Positions 51,401 through 62,054 of a stretch of DNA of 64,000 bases are shown piece by piece. This stretch comes from Serilophus lunatus (lineage: Eukaryota; Chordata; Aves; Passeriformes; Eurylaimidae). Location of the stretch: positions 186,415-250,414 of the forward strand of contig VXBA01004184.1 in NCBI GenBank assembly GCA_013399895.1, in the 5' to 3' direction. The translations under genes and the position numbers were made by a program. Each line of letters opens with the position of its first letter. Position 1 is the stretch's first letter. The notes beneath the pieces are model-generated. The model saw only the letters and a program-made list of their open reading frames with translations. It was not told the origin of the DNA and did not search any database.

Positions 51401-54400
51401 ATGGCATGGTTAACACAAGATCCACAAGTATCTGTAATTGTGGTCGTGTCCCAGATTGTCCATGGATACCTCCAGAAAACACATTTGGGGCACTTGGGAT
51501 GCAATCTGTGGCATCTCCTGCAATAGGGTCAAACCCAGTATTTATGCAAAACACAAGATGGGGTACTGAGACTCTCAAGTAAAAGGGATTGCTCTCTGCC
51601 TGTAAAATATTTCTCATTTTGATTTAGAAAAGACCACTGTTAATCAAAATTGACCATTCTGTCATTGCCAAAAAGGATCTCGCAAACAAACCTGAGAGCA
51701 ACAGGTTTTTTCTCCACCTCTACATATGCAATTTGTAATGTGAATGCAAATCAGCGAGACAGTGAAAAGGGGGCACTTTCCAGAGCATTTCACAAAACAC
51801 ACAGGAGCTAAGTTCAGAGCCTGATTATGTACATGTTAATCTGATAAAAATAAAACCTGTGTCCTGTCAACAAACTTGGAGTGTCATTGCCAGAGGTACA
51901 GACTGGGAGTTACCCTGGCCACGTATTGCATGTTAGGAGAAATATGCTCTGAAGGGCACACGCTTAAAAAGCTTTTAGCCTTAGCCAGGATGGTGTTTAA
52001 GGGATTCAGCACCTTCTCTGAAATAAATGTACTTTAAGGAGGATGCCTGTAAGGCATTTAGGAACTAATATAAATATCTTGCAGAGGAGGACTAGTGATA
52101 CATGCATCCCTGTTACAAAGATAGGATAAAGCCTATGATGAAGACAGCTTCATGATAAGGATAACTCTCAATCACCAAAAATATTAGAGATATCAAATAA
52201 AAGAGGCTTCCCTGGAAACATGACAAAGCTGCTCCCTGAAGCACCACAGGCAGATTATTTTTTTAATCCAACTGAAAAATAACTCTGTGCTTGCTTCAGA
52301 CAGTTATTCTCACCTCCCTGAAATAACTTCCACTAACTCAATGTGACCAAGTGATAGTCTCTCTAACCTCAAAGACAAGAGATCCTGCCATCCACTGACA
52401 ACAGACCACAGGTTAAGTGGTAGAAGCTGAAGCAGCTTGCAATGCTAGGTGAGTTTAAGCATCTCTCTGCTAGATCCCAACAGGTTGAGAAGGCAATAAA
52501 AGTGGCACAGAAGGTTTTGCTGAGGGAAGTCCCCCCAGTGCACGACACCCATCCATCATTCACCAGCAGGGAGAGGCTCTGCTGTCCTCATTGCTTGCTC
52601 AGCACAGCCCTTCACCATTTGTCATATTTGAATATGACCACCTTTGAAATGTCAGAATGTCAAAGTACCTTTGAAATGGCAGAAGGCAGGGCCCACCCTT
52701 TCAGGCAAAGAGGACCCTGAGCCCTCACAGGCAGCAAATCCAGACTTGGGGCTCTTCTGAGAATGGACATAAGACCCTTTTGAATGTACTCATTAGTGCT
52801 GTGGTTGGCAGGAACTGTCCTTCTGTGCCCCAGCTGATGAACACGAGTGCTGCTGCCAAGTCTGCTGATAAATAAAAAAGGATAGGAAAAGCCTTACGGT
52901 TTCTGAAAAGGGCAACAGGAACTCAGTGCTCAAGGCAGCAAACACAATTTGCAGTAACAAACAGACTAGAGTCCAAGAGCAGCTCAGTGGTTGTATTCAA
53001 CCCTATTTTCCTCTTAAACATCAGCTTTTAACAGCAGAGAAATCGATGGCACTAAAGGCAGCTAGGATCAAGCTGATGGGGAATGCTGCAAACTTCTCCA
53101 AACAGCCTTCCTCATTCGCTTCATTTATCACCTACAGCTTCAACTCCTCCAGCTCCAGGCATTCTCCCCTCCTCCTCAGCTCTGCAAGCAGGACTAATTT
53201 TCATCAGTGACAAGGCAGGAGACTAATTACAGTACACGTTTAATTTGTGAAGGGACCCCAGGGAGAGGAGGAGAGGGAAGACAGCTCTTTGGTTGCTCTG
53301 CTACCTGAACAGTTTGTATTTGTTAGTGTAGAAATAAGTATGATGGCAGCAAACTGATGCCTAAGGAGCAATTCACCCATTAACCTGACATCCGCTCCAG
53401 TTCACACCCACCACCATTTATATGCACCATTAATATTTATAAGGATGACGTATCTTTTTGACAGCAACTTGTGCCTCCAACGACAACAGATGTTATACCA
53501 TTTATGAAAGAAACTACTCAAGCATTTCCAATGGACCTTGTCCATGCTTATCATGTCTTTATCCCATGCTCTGATTATATTATTCACAGAGAGCCTGGGT
53601 CATCTACTGCCTCCAGTCCAAGAGCACGGATGGCAACACACTTGCCTGTAGAGTACTTAAAATTTTTCAGAGTTTCATTATGTCTCTGTGGATGTTCTTC
53701 TGGGAACCAGAGACCTTCCGAATGCACCTGACAACTTAGAAGTGTAGGAGGCATTACACAGTACCAGACACCCCCATTTCATGAGGATTTACCACTTACT
53801 TGGCCATCCAAGAAACATGGCATATTGCTGAGGCTGCAGGATTGCCTCCCACAGTTGCCTGTGCCACCACGGCTTCATCAGTGATCATACATCATCTACA
53901 AAGGACTAAAGCCTGTTATTATATGCTGTGTTGTACTTCTCTGCGCATAGGCTTGCAGGAGAGTACATGCAGCGAGGCACAGATCTCATTATCTCTGCTA
54001 AAACTATGCTGTTCCTTGGCTAGGCTGTAATTTATAGCATGTGTAGGAGCCTGCCTGTGGCAGGACAAAGCTCCCTGTTCTAGCAAAGGTTAAACTCCCA
54101 CCCTCCATGCAGGAGGAAGTGGTGCCTGCACACCTCCCCATCAGCAATGAGCAGGATGGGTTTAGTGAAATCTCCTTCAGGAGCCATGATGCATGGGCAA
54201 GCACTGAGGTACTGGACAAGGTATCTAATGAACATTTTCTTTTACTAGATTGCAGTTGACATTTCCATTAAAATGCATGAGGTTACCATGATTCGCTTCA
54301 CCTGATGTGATGGAACTTGCTCAAAGTAGCACAAAAATGTCACTTTATCCCTGTGGGCTAGAGGAGATAGCATGCATTCCCCCTCCAGAACGGCAGTTCT

Positions 54401-55288
54401 AGTGATGCCCTGATATTTGTGGCACATGCATTTTTAATGCCCAGCACAAACAGCTCCAGCATTTATCAACTGATTTGACCTACTGCTTTTAAAAAAAAAA
54501 TACAAAAAGGCATGCTGCAGAAGAAGAAATAGGAACATGTACAATGCCTTGCCATCAGTACCTACCCAGTCAGAACAGAAATAGGATGTTACAGCCACAG
54601 CAAACTCTCTCTGGCCATTCTTGACCAAGATTTGCCAGCCTGCTGCTGGAGTCTTCTCTCCTCATGCATCCAGAGGTCCTCGCCCTGTGCCTGCAGCTCC
54701 TCGCTGCTCAAAAACATGCAGATCTGAGGCTTGTGGGACATCGTTGCTGTTCAGCAGCCACCAGTGTTTCATCACCCAAGTCCTGACACATCTGGACCTC
54801 AACTGAGGGGAACTCGGGAGCTCCTTAACTTTACATTTTCCTGGATTATCAATGCAATAACTCTAAGTAAGTTAGCTCTGAAACACAATTGATACAAACA
54901 ATTGAGCCAGTTTCCACATGGTGTTACAAAGAGAATTAGGTGCATCAAAAGCAGAAAGACAGATTTAGTCACCCAGGCCCCAGTACCTCCCACTCTGCTC
55001 TTGCCTGGTGCAGGGAAATGTGTTGCCGTCTGAACAAACTCTCTGAAAAATTCCAAGAATTGACGATTTAAAATGAAAGGAAAAAACATAACACAACTAC
55101 TTTTCTGAAAACAGCACCTGCTGTCCATTGCAATACGAAAAGCAGGGTGGCCTGAGCTTAGGTCTCCAGCCAGGACATCTGCTGTCCCTGGTGTGCTCCT
55201 TTGTATGATGGCGTGAGAAGACAGTGCTGGACTTCTCCATCCCAGTTCACTCTTTTATCAGACACGGATTAGCATAGTGCAAGCATGG

Positions 55289-55335
55289 GTGTTTATACAG
55301 CGCTTTGAAGATGAAAAGCAGCATTAAATAACAGT
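55289..55335 (+). mobile_element. possible AmnSINE1/Deu-SINE tail remnant
   Basis: The stretch tacagcgctttgaagatg followed by aaaagcagcattaaataa resembles the 3' tail of ancient amniote Deu-domain SINEs (AAAGCGCTTTGA, GATGAAAAGCGCTATATAA). No 5S or tRNA head is recognisable upstream. It lies about 1.4 kb upstream of the HES6 start, at the edge of the CpG island. A short match from memory only. Confidence 0.35.
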
Positions 55336-56585
55336 GGGACTGACTAAGAGCTTCCCCGGCCCTTCTCAGAGCACGTGCCGTTACCCGCTGAACCACGCGG
55401 GACGTGCCAGGGCTCCGACCCACGGGTGCGATCCATAAAAAGTGATGGAGCCGGGGGTCTGCGGCTCTACGCGGCTGGGGGCACTCCCGGCTCAGGCCAG
55501 AGCTCCCAGCAAGGAAAACCTCAGTACCGCCAAGCCAGAGGGTTTCCCACAGCGAAATAACCCGGGAGAAAGCTGGAGCGGGAGAGGAACTACGCCGGAC
55601 GCGTCCAGGGGGGGCAAACGTGCCGCTCCGCCGGCAGCGGCGAGTCGGGCGGGGGACGCGGCTCCCGTTTCCTCGGGCAGTAAAAATATGACACGCATTA
55701 GCAAGGAGAATAAAGGGAGGGAAACAAAGGAGCGGGAGCGAACACCTGTCGAGCCCTAATGCTTTTATTTGCCTCAGTCTGCTGGGGGAACTGCAGCTGC
55801 CAACTGTCATCAGCATCAAGTTACCCGCACAAAGCTCGCCCGCCCGGCGCTTTCAGCCAGGGGAGGCGGAGGCCTGGACGCGCCCGGGGCCGGCACCGAG
55901 CGCTCGGGGCCCACCAGCTGCCCGTGGCCACAGGGCGGGCGAGCGGCCCCCTGGGCTGGGGAAGGGCTGCACCGGGGAGCAGCCGCGGTGTCTGGCACAG
56001 CATGGCTACACGGCCTGAACGAGCGCGTCCTTCCGGGCAGGCATCCAAACCCCGGCTCCGAGAGCCTCCCCATCCTTTGGGATGAGAGCAGGACAAGGAA
56101 GACCTGGCCCATGGCCAGCTGTGCCTGCTCAGCTCCGCTGGTTCCCGCTCCGAGCCCAGACTGGCTCTTTCACGCCCAGCTCGGCGCTGACGCCCGGCCG
56201 CCACTGCCGGCAGCGAGAGGTACCGACGGTCCCCACTGCGCCCTCCGCCTGACGAGCACCCAAACCGCACGCACGCGTGTCCCGCAACGGGCGGAGAGGT
56301 TTGGGGTTCATTGGAGGTGACTGACGTGCCCCGCTCGTTCCGGGAGCCGCACGCCGCAGGCAGGAGCACGCCCGCTTCCCACAGCCCGGCCCGACAGTCC
56401 TCGCGCGGTGCCCGGGCGGGAGTAGCGCCAGGAGCGCGGGGCCGGCCGTGCCAGCGGCGGGTCCGTGCCCGTGCGCATTCCCGTGCCCACGTCTGTTCCC
56501 TTTCCCGGCTCCCCGTCCATGTCCGTGCCCGCTCCGCTCCGGCAGCGCCGCCGGCCCCGCCCCGGCGCAGACAAAGCGCGCGGCT

Positions 56586-56729
56586 CCCATTGGCCCGTTC
56601 GGCCCACGCTCGGCGCTGCCCGCGCGACGCAGCCAATGGGCTCATTGACATGCAAATCACGGAGTATAAAAGCTGCGGCGCGGGGCGGGAGCGGCGCGGG
56701 GCCGCCGGCGCGGAGCGGAGGGAGCTGCC
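56586..56729 (+). promoter_or_regulatory. HES6 core promoter
   Basis: TATAAAA is at 56665-56671, with the start codon 59 bases further on, so the 5'UTR is only about 30-35 bases. Just upstream is a perfect octamer ATGCAAAT (56650-56657). Two CCAAT boxes in opposite orientation (ATTGG at 56589-56593, CCAAT at 56633-56637) form the 9-base inverted repeat CCCATTGGC/GCCAATGGG. NF-Y is expected to bind the CCAAT boxes and POU factors the octamer. The compact arrangement CCAAT, octamer, TATA over 85 bases is very clear. Confidence 0.85.
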
Positions 56730-57458
56730 ATGGCGCCGGGCAGGGACCGNNNNNNNNNNNNNNNNNNNNNNNNNNNNNNNNNNNNNNNNNNNNNNNNNNN
56801 NNNNNNNNNNNNNNNNNNNNNNNNNNNNNNNNNNNNNNNNNNNNNNNNNNNNNNNNNNNNNNNNNNNNNNNNNNNNNNNNNNNNNNNNNNNNNNNNNNNN
56901 NNNNNNNNNNNNNNNNNNNNNNNNNNNNNNNNNNNNNNNNNNNNNNNNNNNNNNNNNNNNNNNNNNNNNNNNNNNNNNNNNNNNNNNNNNNNNNNNNNNN
57001 NNNCGCCCCTCTCTGTCCCCCGCGGCGCAGGGGGCGGGCGGCGGCTCCTGGAGGCCAGCGAGCGCTTCGCCGCCGGGTACATCCAGTGCATGCACGAGGT
57101 GCACACCTTCGTCTCCAGCTGCCCCGGCATCGACGCCACCACGGCCGCCGAGCTGCTCAACCACCTGCTGGAGTCCATGCCCCTCAACGAGGGCGGCTGC
57201 CCGGACTCGCTCACGGACGTTTTGGGGGACCCCGCCCTCGGCCCCTGGCCCGCTGGCGAGGTGCTGCCCCTGCCCGCCGATGCCCCCCTGGCTCTGCCCG
57301 CCCCGGCCCCCTCGCCCTCGCCCAGCGAAGAGACCTGCTCCGACTCGGACGAGGCGGAGGCCGAGCCGGGCCACACGGCCACGGACGAACTGGACGCGTC
57401 CCAGACGCAGGGCCTGCCCTCGCCCGGCTCGCCCAAATCCATGTGGAGACCCTGGTAA
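56730..57458 (+). CDS. HES6: HES6, bHLH-Orange repressor/cofactor (exons 2-3 in gap)
   Basis: Exon 1 is visible from ATG at 56730 (MAPGRD) before an N run. The last exon is complete, 57031-57458, entered in phase 1 after CAG and ending WRPW-TAA. It holds the Orange domain: ASERFAAGYIQCMHEVHTF, then AAELLNHLLESMPL, nearly identical to HES6 of other vertebrates. This is followed by an acidic Ser/Asp/Glu stretch (SDSDEAEAE), an SPGSP motif and the WRPW that binds Groucho/TLE. HES6 is a nuclear protein that opposes HES1 and promotes neuronal and muscle differentiation. Its bHLH is not visible here. The ATG is chosen for its position behind the TATA box and its good context (gctgccATGg). The gene is in tandem with the Hes8-like gene and shares its last-intron phase. 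Confidence 0.95.
   Translation: MAPGRDXXXXXXXXXXXXXXXXXXXXXXXXXXXXXXXXXXXXXXXXXXXXXXXXXXXXXXXXXXXXXXXXXXXXXXXXXXXXXXXXXXXXXXPLSVPRGAGGGRRLLEASERFAAGYIQCMHEVHTFVSSCPGIDATTAAELLNHLLESMPLNEGGCPDSLTDVLGDPALGPWPAGEVLPLPADAPLALPAPAPSPSPSEETCSDSDEAEAEPGHTATDELDASQTQGLPSPGSPKSMWRPW
56750..57003. other. assembly gap (254 N) inside HES6
   Basis: Hides the rest of exon 1, exons 2 and 3 and the introns, that is the entire bHLH. The stated size looks too small for that content (see findings), so 254 may be an arbitrary or underestimated length. Confidence 0.99.
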
Positions 57459-58180
57459 CCGGGAGCAGGAGGCGGCGCAGACCTACCCACGGCAGCGGCG
57501 GCACACGCGTGTCTGTGTGCGTGTCTGTGTGTGCAGCCGGCAGCGCTCGGGGGCCGCACCAGTGGCACCCTGAGCTGTCACACCCTGACAGGCTCTTAGC
57601 AAACGCGTTAACATTTCATCCGTGTGTGGGTGCGTGTGTGGCTTTTTGTAACTTTAGGGGTTGTTCGTAAGAGAGGTTGGGAAGGGTGGGGGGCAGAGGG
57701 AGTTGGTTTGTAGTAGCAAAGCTCTCTGGTGCATACACAGCATTTTATTTTATAACCCTGTCTTTCTTCTTGGCCCTTATAAGTGGCCCAAATACCACTA
57801 CCTTTTTCTTTCAAGAAAAAGCCTTTATGCATTTTAAATCAAGATGGTTAACTCCATGAGAAGCTCAAGAGAAGTCTGCATGCACGGTTTTAAGTGTTTC
57901 AGTGATAGCACAGACCCCTAAAAGGGGTGAGCCTGGTTAGCATCTGTACTCAGTAGCGTTCTAGAGTCTCACCTTCAGTGAAGGGAGAGAAAACTAGAAA
58001 CGTGGTGGAATTAGACAAACATTTAAAAGATACTGGTGGCAGGGTGCCTTTTAGAAATTAGTGTCTTGATGCACATTTTGCTTTTAGCACATTTGAGTTG
58101 ATTGTAACTTTATGTATATTAGGGTGTAAAATGTTTTTTTATTTTTAATCTTTAATAAAAAAAATACTGAATTCACAACA
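57459..58180 (+). terminator. HES6 3'UTR and poly(A) signal
   Basis: AATAAA at 58154-58159, about 700 bases after the stop, inside an A/T-rich context (ttaatctttaataaaaaa). mRNA end is expected near 58175-58180. The first 100 bases contain a TGTG/TGCG-rich stretch with a CACGCGTG-like core just after the stop. Confidence 0.8.
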
Positions 58181-60460
58181 CAGCATGTATTGTGGAACGT
58201 GATGCATTTCTAACCCATTAAAAAATACAGTTCCCTATTGTTAACAACAGTATGTGTGTATCATGGAAACAATGCTGGCAATTAAGCACTGAATTCTTGC
58301 ATTGTTACCTCAAGTATGGGAATTCAAATGTTTCTTTTGTTTAAGACTAGAAGACACTTAAGTTATTGCAGTGAGCAAGGTCAGACTGGCTAAGGTTGGT
58401 CTTAGGCCACAGATTCCCGGGCTGGTTGGTCTGGATGTCAGTCTCCAACCCACTGCTCAGGATCTGCCATCTGGAGGTGTTGCTCATACACCTACAGCCC
58501 TAACTTCAGAAGTGCTGGCAGATCCTGTCCTGGGGCATGACTTCGCTGGGTGGGGGGGGACATTTTGTGGGTTTTTTTTTTTGTTGGTTGATTGGAGTCT
58601 TTTGGGGTTTTTTTGCTCTCAAATGCAATGCATCCAGAAGTATCCTTTAGTATTTCTAGGGGGCTTGGGAAAGAGCCTTCAGCATTTTTGTATATGAGGT
58701 TTTACCCCTCCCTGTTCATACTCTGGGGAGATGCCAGGTTTTTTATGCTGTAATAATACCTTTCAGAGAGCTGTCATTGTAAAGAGAAAAACAAAAAGGA
58801 TTGTGAAGTATCTTAATAGATGGAAGTTCCCAAACATAGAACAAAAAGGGAAGCAACCTAACTACCCCAGGACTAGATATGCAACTTTGTTTTGCTAAGA
58901 ACCCTATGGAATAATAAAAATGGAAACTATGATGCTGGTAACACCTTTCCTTTACCTCAGGTGGGTGTTTGAATTCAAAGGTGGCCATCAGATTTGTTTG
59001 GTTCTTCTCATCCCCTCTTGTACTAAATTCCCTTGGACCTGGGGAGAGAGAGGACAAAGCCAGCTGAGCAAGGGGAGGCGAAGGTGCTGTAGTGACCTTT
59101 CTGCTTTAGGGAGGGAGGTTAGCTTTTTGAAATGTTAATCAAAGAGGAGCCTGAGACACTTGCACTGAAACTAACACCCTCCACACAAGATGACCCCTAG
59201 GACCGAGGCTGCTCCTCTCTAGCCCCAGCACAAGTCCAGGTCTATTTATATAGAGCTATTTCTCCCAGGTATCACATCTAGTTTGATGCTTCACTGTCCA
59301 AAGTTAGCTGAGATAATGATACCTCACTGTAACACCGAGGGCAGGTCACACTTACCCTGCTGCACTCAGCCAGAGCCCCTTGCTTTTAACAGCTGGAAAG
59401 GGCCCTTTCCCTGAGGGACTCTTGAGGGAGGCGAAGCCACAGGCCAGTTCCTTAACAGGACAACAGCAGCCACAGCCCAGCCTGTGGCTCACTACAGCAC
59501 ACACAGCAGCACTGCAGACATTTACCTGAGCTGTCTGTGACATCCAGGGTAGATGCTGGGCCAGGGCAGCCGCTCCAGCCCCTTTGCTGCTGCAGGAACA
59601 CCAGAGGCAGCTTCATTTCCATGAGATGAAAGGCCCTCAGGTTAAGGCTCTCTGTAATGCTCCTGTGAAGGCAAGTGCAAATCCTGACGCTTTGGTGACA
59701 GAACCACAGCCCAGAGTCAACATAGCAGTGCCAGCTTCAGTTCAGCAGTGGATGGTGGGCAGAGCCAGCAGCAAAGTCATCTCTGCTCAGCACCACCACA
59801 GACGTGTTCCTTCACTTTTCCCATGTTGTCCCTGGAGAATGGGAGCCAAAGCTGGCCTTCCCCATTTACTTGCTCCTGTTCCCATTCCTGCACGTAGGGC
59901 CATTGCACTTCCCACATCTGGGATAACTCCTGGGCTGGTGGGCCCACACAGCTCCCTGCACATCTGCCACAACGGCTGGAGACCTGGGCACATGTCATTC
60001 CTGCCGCTGCAGGAAGAAACAGGCAGAGGTAAGGCCACCCAGAGAGCTGCTCCCCCAGAGCCAGGATGGTTAGCAAGAGCAAGGGATTACAGGCCTTTCC
60101 CCTGAGCACTTACCAGTCCTGCACTAGCTGAAAAGAAAAAGCCAGGTTAGAGCAGTTATGTTAGGAGGTTTTCAAAAGTGTCAAAAGCATTTTAGAAATG
60201 TGTTAGCAAAATGGATTTTTTTCTTTTAAATCCACAAATTAGGCTCACAGAAAGTTTACATCCTCTGATTAGGTGTTGCTGGATTTCTCCATTTGCATTT
60301 CTGTACCTTACTGCAAAGGTGTCAAATCTGACACTTCCCTGACAAAGGCAGGAAGAGGTGAGCATTTTGGGGGTGGGACTGAGGAAGGGGCAGTGGGAGA
60401 AGGAAGGTTTCCAGCAGCTCTGATGAAAAACCAGTGAAGCCTTTTCAAGTCCTTCTTTAT
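58181..60460. other. intergenic downstream of HES6
   Basis: No gene is firmly supported. Between about 59787 and 60127 the minus strand has exon-like signals: a 14-base interval bounded by a strong acceptor and GTAAGT (60114-60127), and an open frame behind TTCCTGCAG at about 60020. These could belong to the candidate gene to the right, or be chance. Confidence 0.4.
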
Positions 60461-60470
60461 AGAAACTGCC

Positions 60471-60794
60471 TTTATTCTTTTCCATTCCAAAGTAATACAA
60501 ATAGCCTATCTGATCTGTCAGGGCATTGCCCTGTAAAAGGAGAGAGGGGCAGCACTCTAACATCTCGTTTGATATGCTGTTAAAGAAGAATAGAAAGAAG
60601 AGCTCATTTTCCCCTCTCTTTGCATGTCAGTTACTCACACCTGTTGCAGAGAAAAGCTGCTCCTTGTTAGACCAGGTCAGCTGAGAGGACTTATGGCTCG
60701 AGCCTACTCCCAACCTCTTGGCAACAGATACCAGGTCTTTTGTCAGAGCCAGGAGGCAAGATCGAGCTTTTAGATCATCCAAATCACCTTGCAT
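60471..60794 (-). other. candidate 3' exons of an unidentified minus-strand gene
   Basis: Two linked pieces. Exon B, 60639-60787, is open in one frame with protein-like wording (DLDDLKARSCLLALTKDL, then SSQLTWSNKEQLFSATG) and ends at a consensus GTGAGT donor; an alternative donor lies two bases earlier in the exon. Exon T starts at 60530 behind an excellent acceptor (cccctctctccttttacag), and AATAAA on the minus strand follows at 60471-60476. With the alternative donor the frame stops at a TAA lying inside that AATAAA. Exon B could start at an in-frame ATG (60794). If it is instead spliced, its acceptor is poor. The plus strand also has an open frame here, so chance is not excluded. No family is recognised. 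Confidence 0.3.
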
Positions 60795-60799
60795 CTTCT

Positions 60800-62050
60800 T
60801 TCATCTCCTACTAGCAAGTATGCAGCTCTCTACAGAATTTCCCTCTCAAAATAAATGTTTCAGTCTCTAGTCCACTTAAAAGGACAGAGGAATAAACAGT
60901 CCAGCCCTCAGCAGCAGGTTAGGGGATGCAGAGATATCAATGCAGGGAATCTACCAAGCAGGCTGTTCGTTCCTGTCTGCAACACAGGCAGCCTTCCTTT
61001 CCTACCATCCAAGATGCTGGCATTAGCAGAATGCTATTGAAACAAGTCACAGAAAAGGAGGATTTACTCCACTGAGAAGTGTTGGTTAATCCTGGCATCC
61101 AGAGCCTTGCCACACTGTGGTAAATTCTCTATAGATAACATCCACAAGGGGACGTCCACTCTTGGCACCTCCAACTGTTGGAGCCCAGTTTCAGGATTTC
61201 CCAATTTTTGGGCCCATCTCCGAGCACAGCTCGATAGACACACACACAGAAGTAGGTATTCAGTCCTAACTACTCCACCTTGCAGGCACACAGGTTTTAC
61301 CAATCCAGTGTTCAGCTGCTGGAACACGTTGAGACCTTTGCCCAAGCCACTTGCTCTTTTCTCTGGAGATGAAAACAACTGGGCCAAAGAACACATCTCC
61401 TGCCAGGTCTGCCCCACCAGCCATGGCTTGGACCACCCTCACTTGGACCCCAGAAACACACGTGCCAGAATGGATGGGACCTGGGAGGTGAACATCATCT
61501 TGCTCCACAGAAGAGCCCAGTGGTATCCAAATGGCCGTGCAGGGAGCACATGCAAAAATCAAGGATCCAAACAATCCACTAATCCAGCTGCCTTAACCAG
61601 AAGCCTACTCTTTCTCTGCTTCTAAGACATGTATTTATTTTCTGACATGAGATGCCTGGTTCCAAATTGCACCTTACAGTGAATTCCCGAGTCCATAGTT
61701 ATCCAAATGGATAGTGTCACTAAATTGCTCACTTTATGCTTCTCAGGCATCAGCATGAACTAAGCTAAAGAAAAAGTAAAGGGGCAAAAATAGTCTCTCT
61801 CCTTCCATGGAATTTTAGCTCCCTATCCAACATTAGCATTTCATTATAGTTTTTCAGCAAGTGCAATTCATTGCACTGCATTTTAAGAAGGTTAAAAAAA
61901 ATTCCAAGCTGTTGAAGAAAACATTCAAACACAAAAATACACATTACAACATAAGGCTTTAAGTTAATTTAGTTAAACTAGATGATGACTGAGGGTGATT
62001 TGATTAGTTGTACTGCATATGTTATAGTAGATGTATGTTATATAGCTCAC
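60800..62050. other. non-coding sequence
   Basis: No repeat or gene recognised. ORFs of 117-172 codons on the two strands at 61064-61625 overlap and have no domain. Confidence 0.45.
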
Positions 62051-62054
62051 TTAC

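Larger units (their letters stand above)
46601..55280. other. inter-HES non-coding interval, right part
   Basis: No coding gene is assignable. It includes the possible minus-strand transcript end at 47.25-47.48 kb and the telomere-like repeat at 48.47 kb (listed separately). Around 53390-53600 is a homogeneous AT-rich stretch including an E-box CAGATG (53490s), which could be regulatory. ORFs at 48929-49354 (minus) and others show no domain. Confidence 0.4.
55345..57560. promoter_or_regulatory. HES6 CpG island
   Basis: GC and CpG density are high from about 55345 across the HES6 promoter, gene body and into the 3'UTR. The long ORFs here on both strands (for example 55247-55819 minus and 55821-57374 minus) are by-products of GC richness and the N run. 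Two perfect RBPJ/CSL sites are present as TTCCCACA at 55544-55551 and 56376-56383. A palindromic CACGCGTG, the type of site HES proteins bind, is at 56272-56279. Confidence 0.8.

Noticed and set aside
55345..55410. tRNA-like A-box on the minus strand (TGGTTCAGCGGGTA)
   Set aside because: No matching B-box (GGTTCGAATCC type) at the right distance and no cloverleaf stems. The match is to the A-box alone.
55247..55819. 190-codon minus-strand ORF in the HES6 CpG island
   Set aside because: GC-rich DNA lacks stop codons. Arg/Pro/Ser-rich composition, no domain, and other long ORFs on both strands overlap it.
55821..57374. Very long minus-strand ORF (517 codons) and similar plus-strand ORFs across 56311-57670
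   Set aside because: They cross the N run, which cannot contain a called stop, and are shadows of HES6 and its CpG island.
59787..60109. 110-codon minus-strand ORF as an independent gene
   Set aside because: Its first part lies over an intron-like pyrimidine tract, two frames are open, and no domain is seen. At most a piece of it is an exon.
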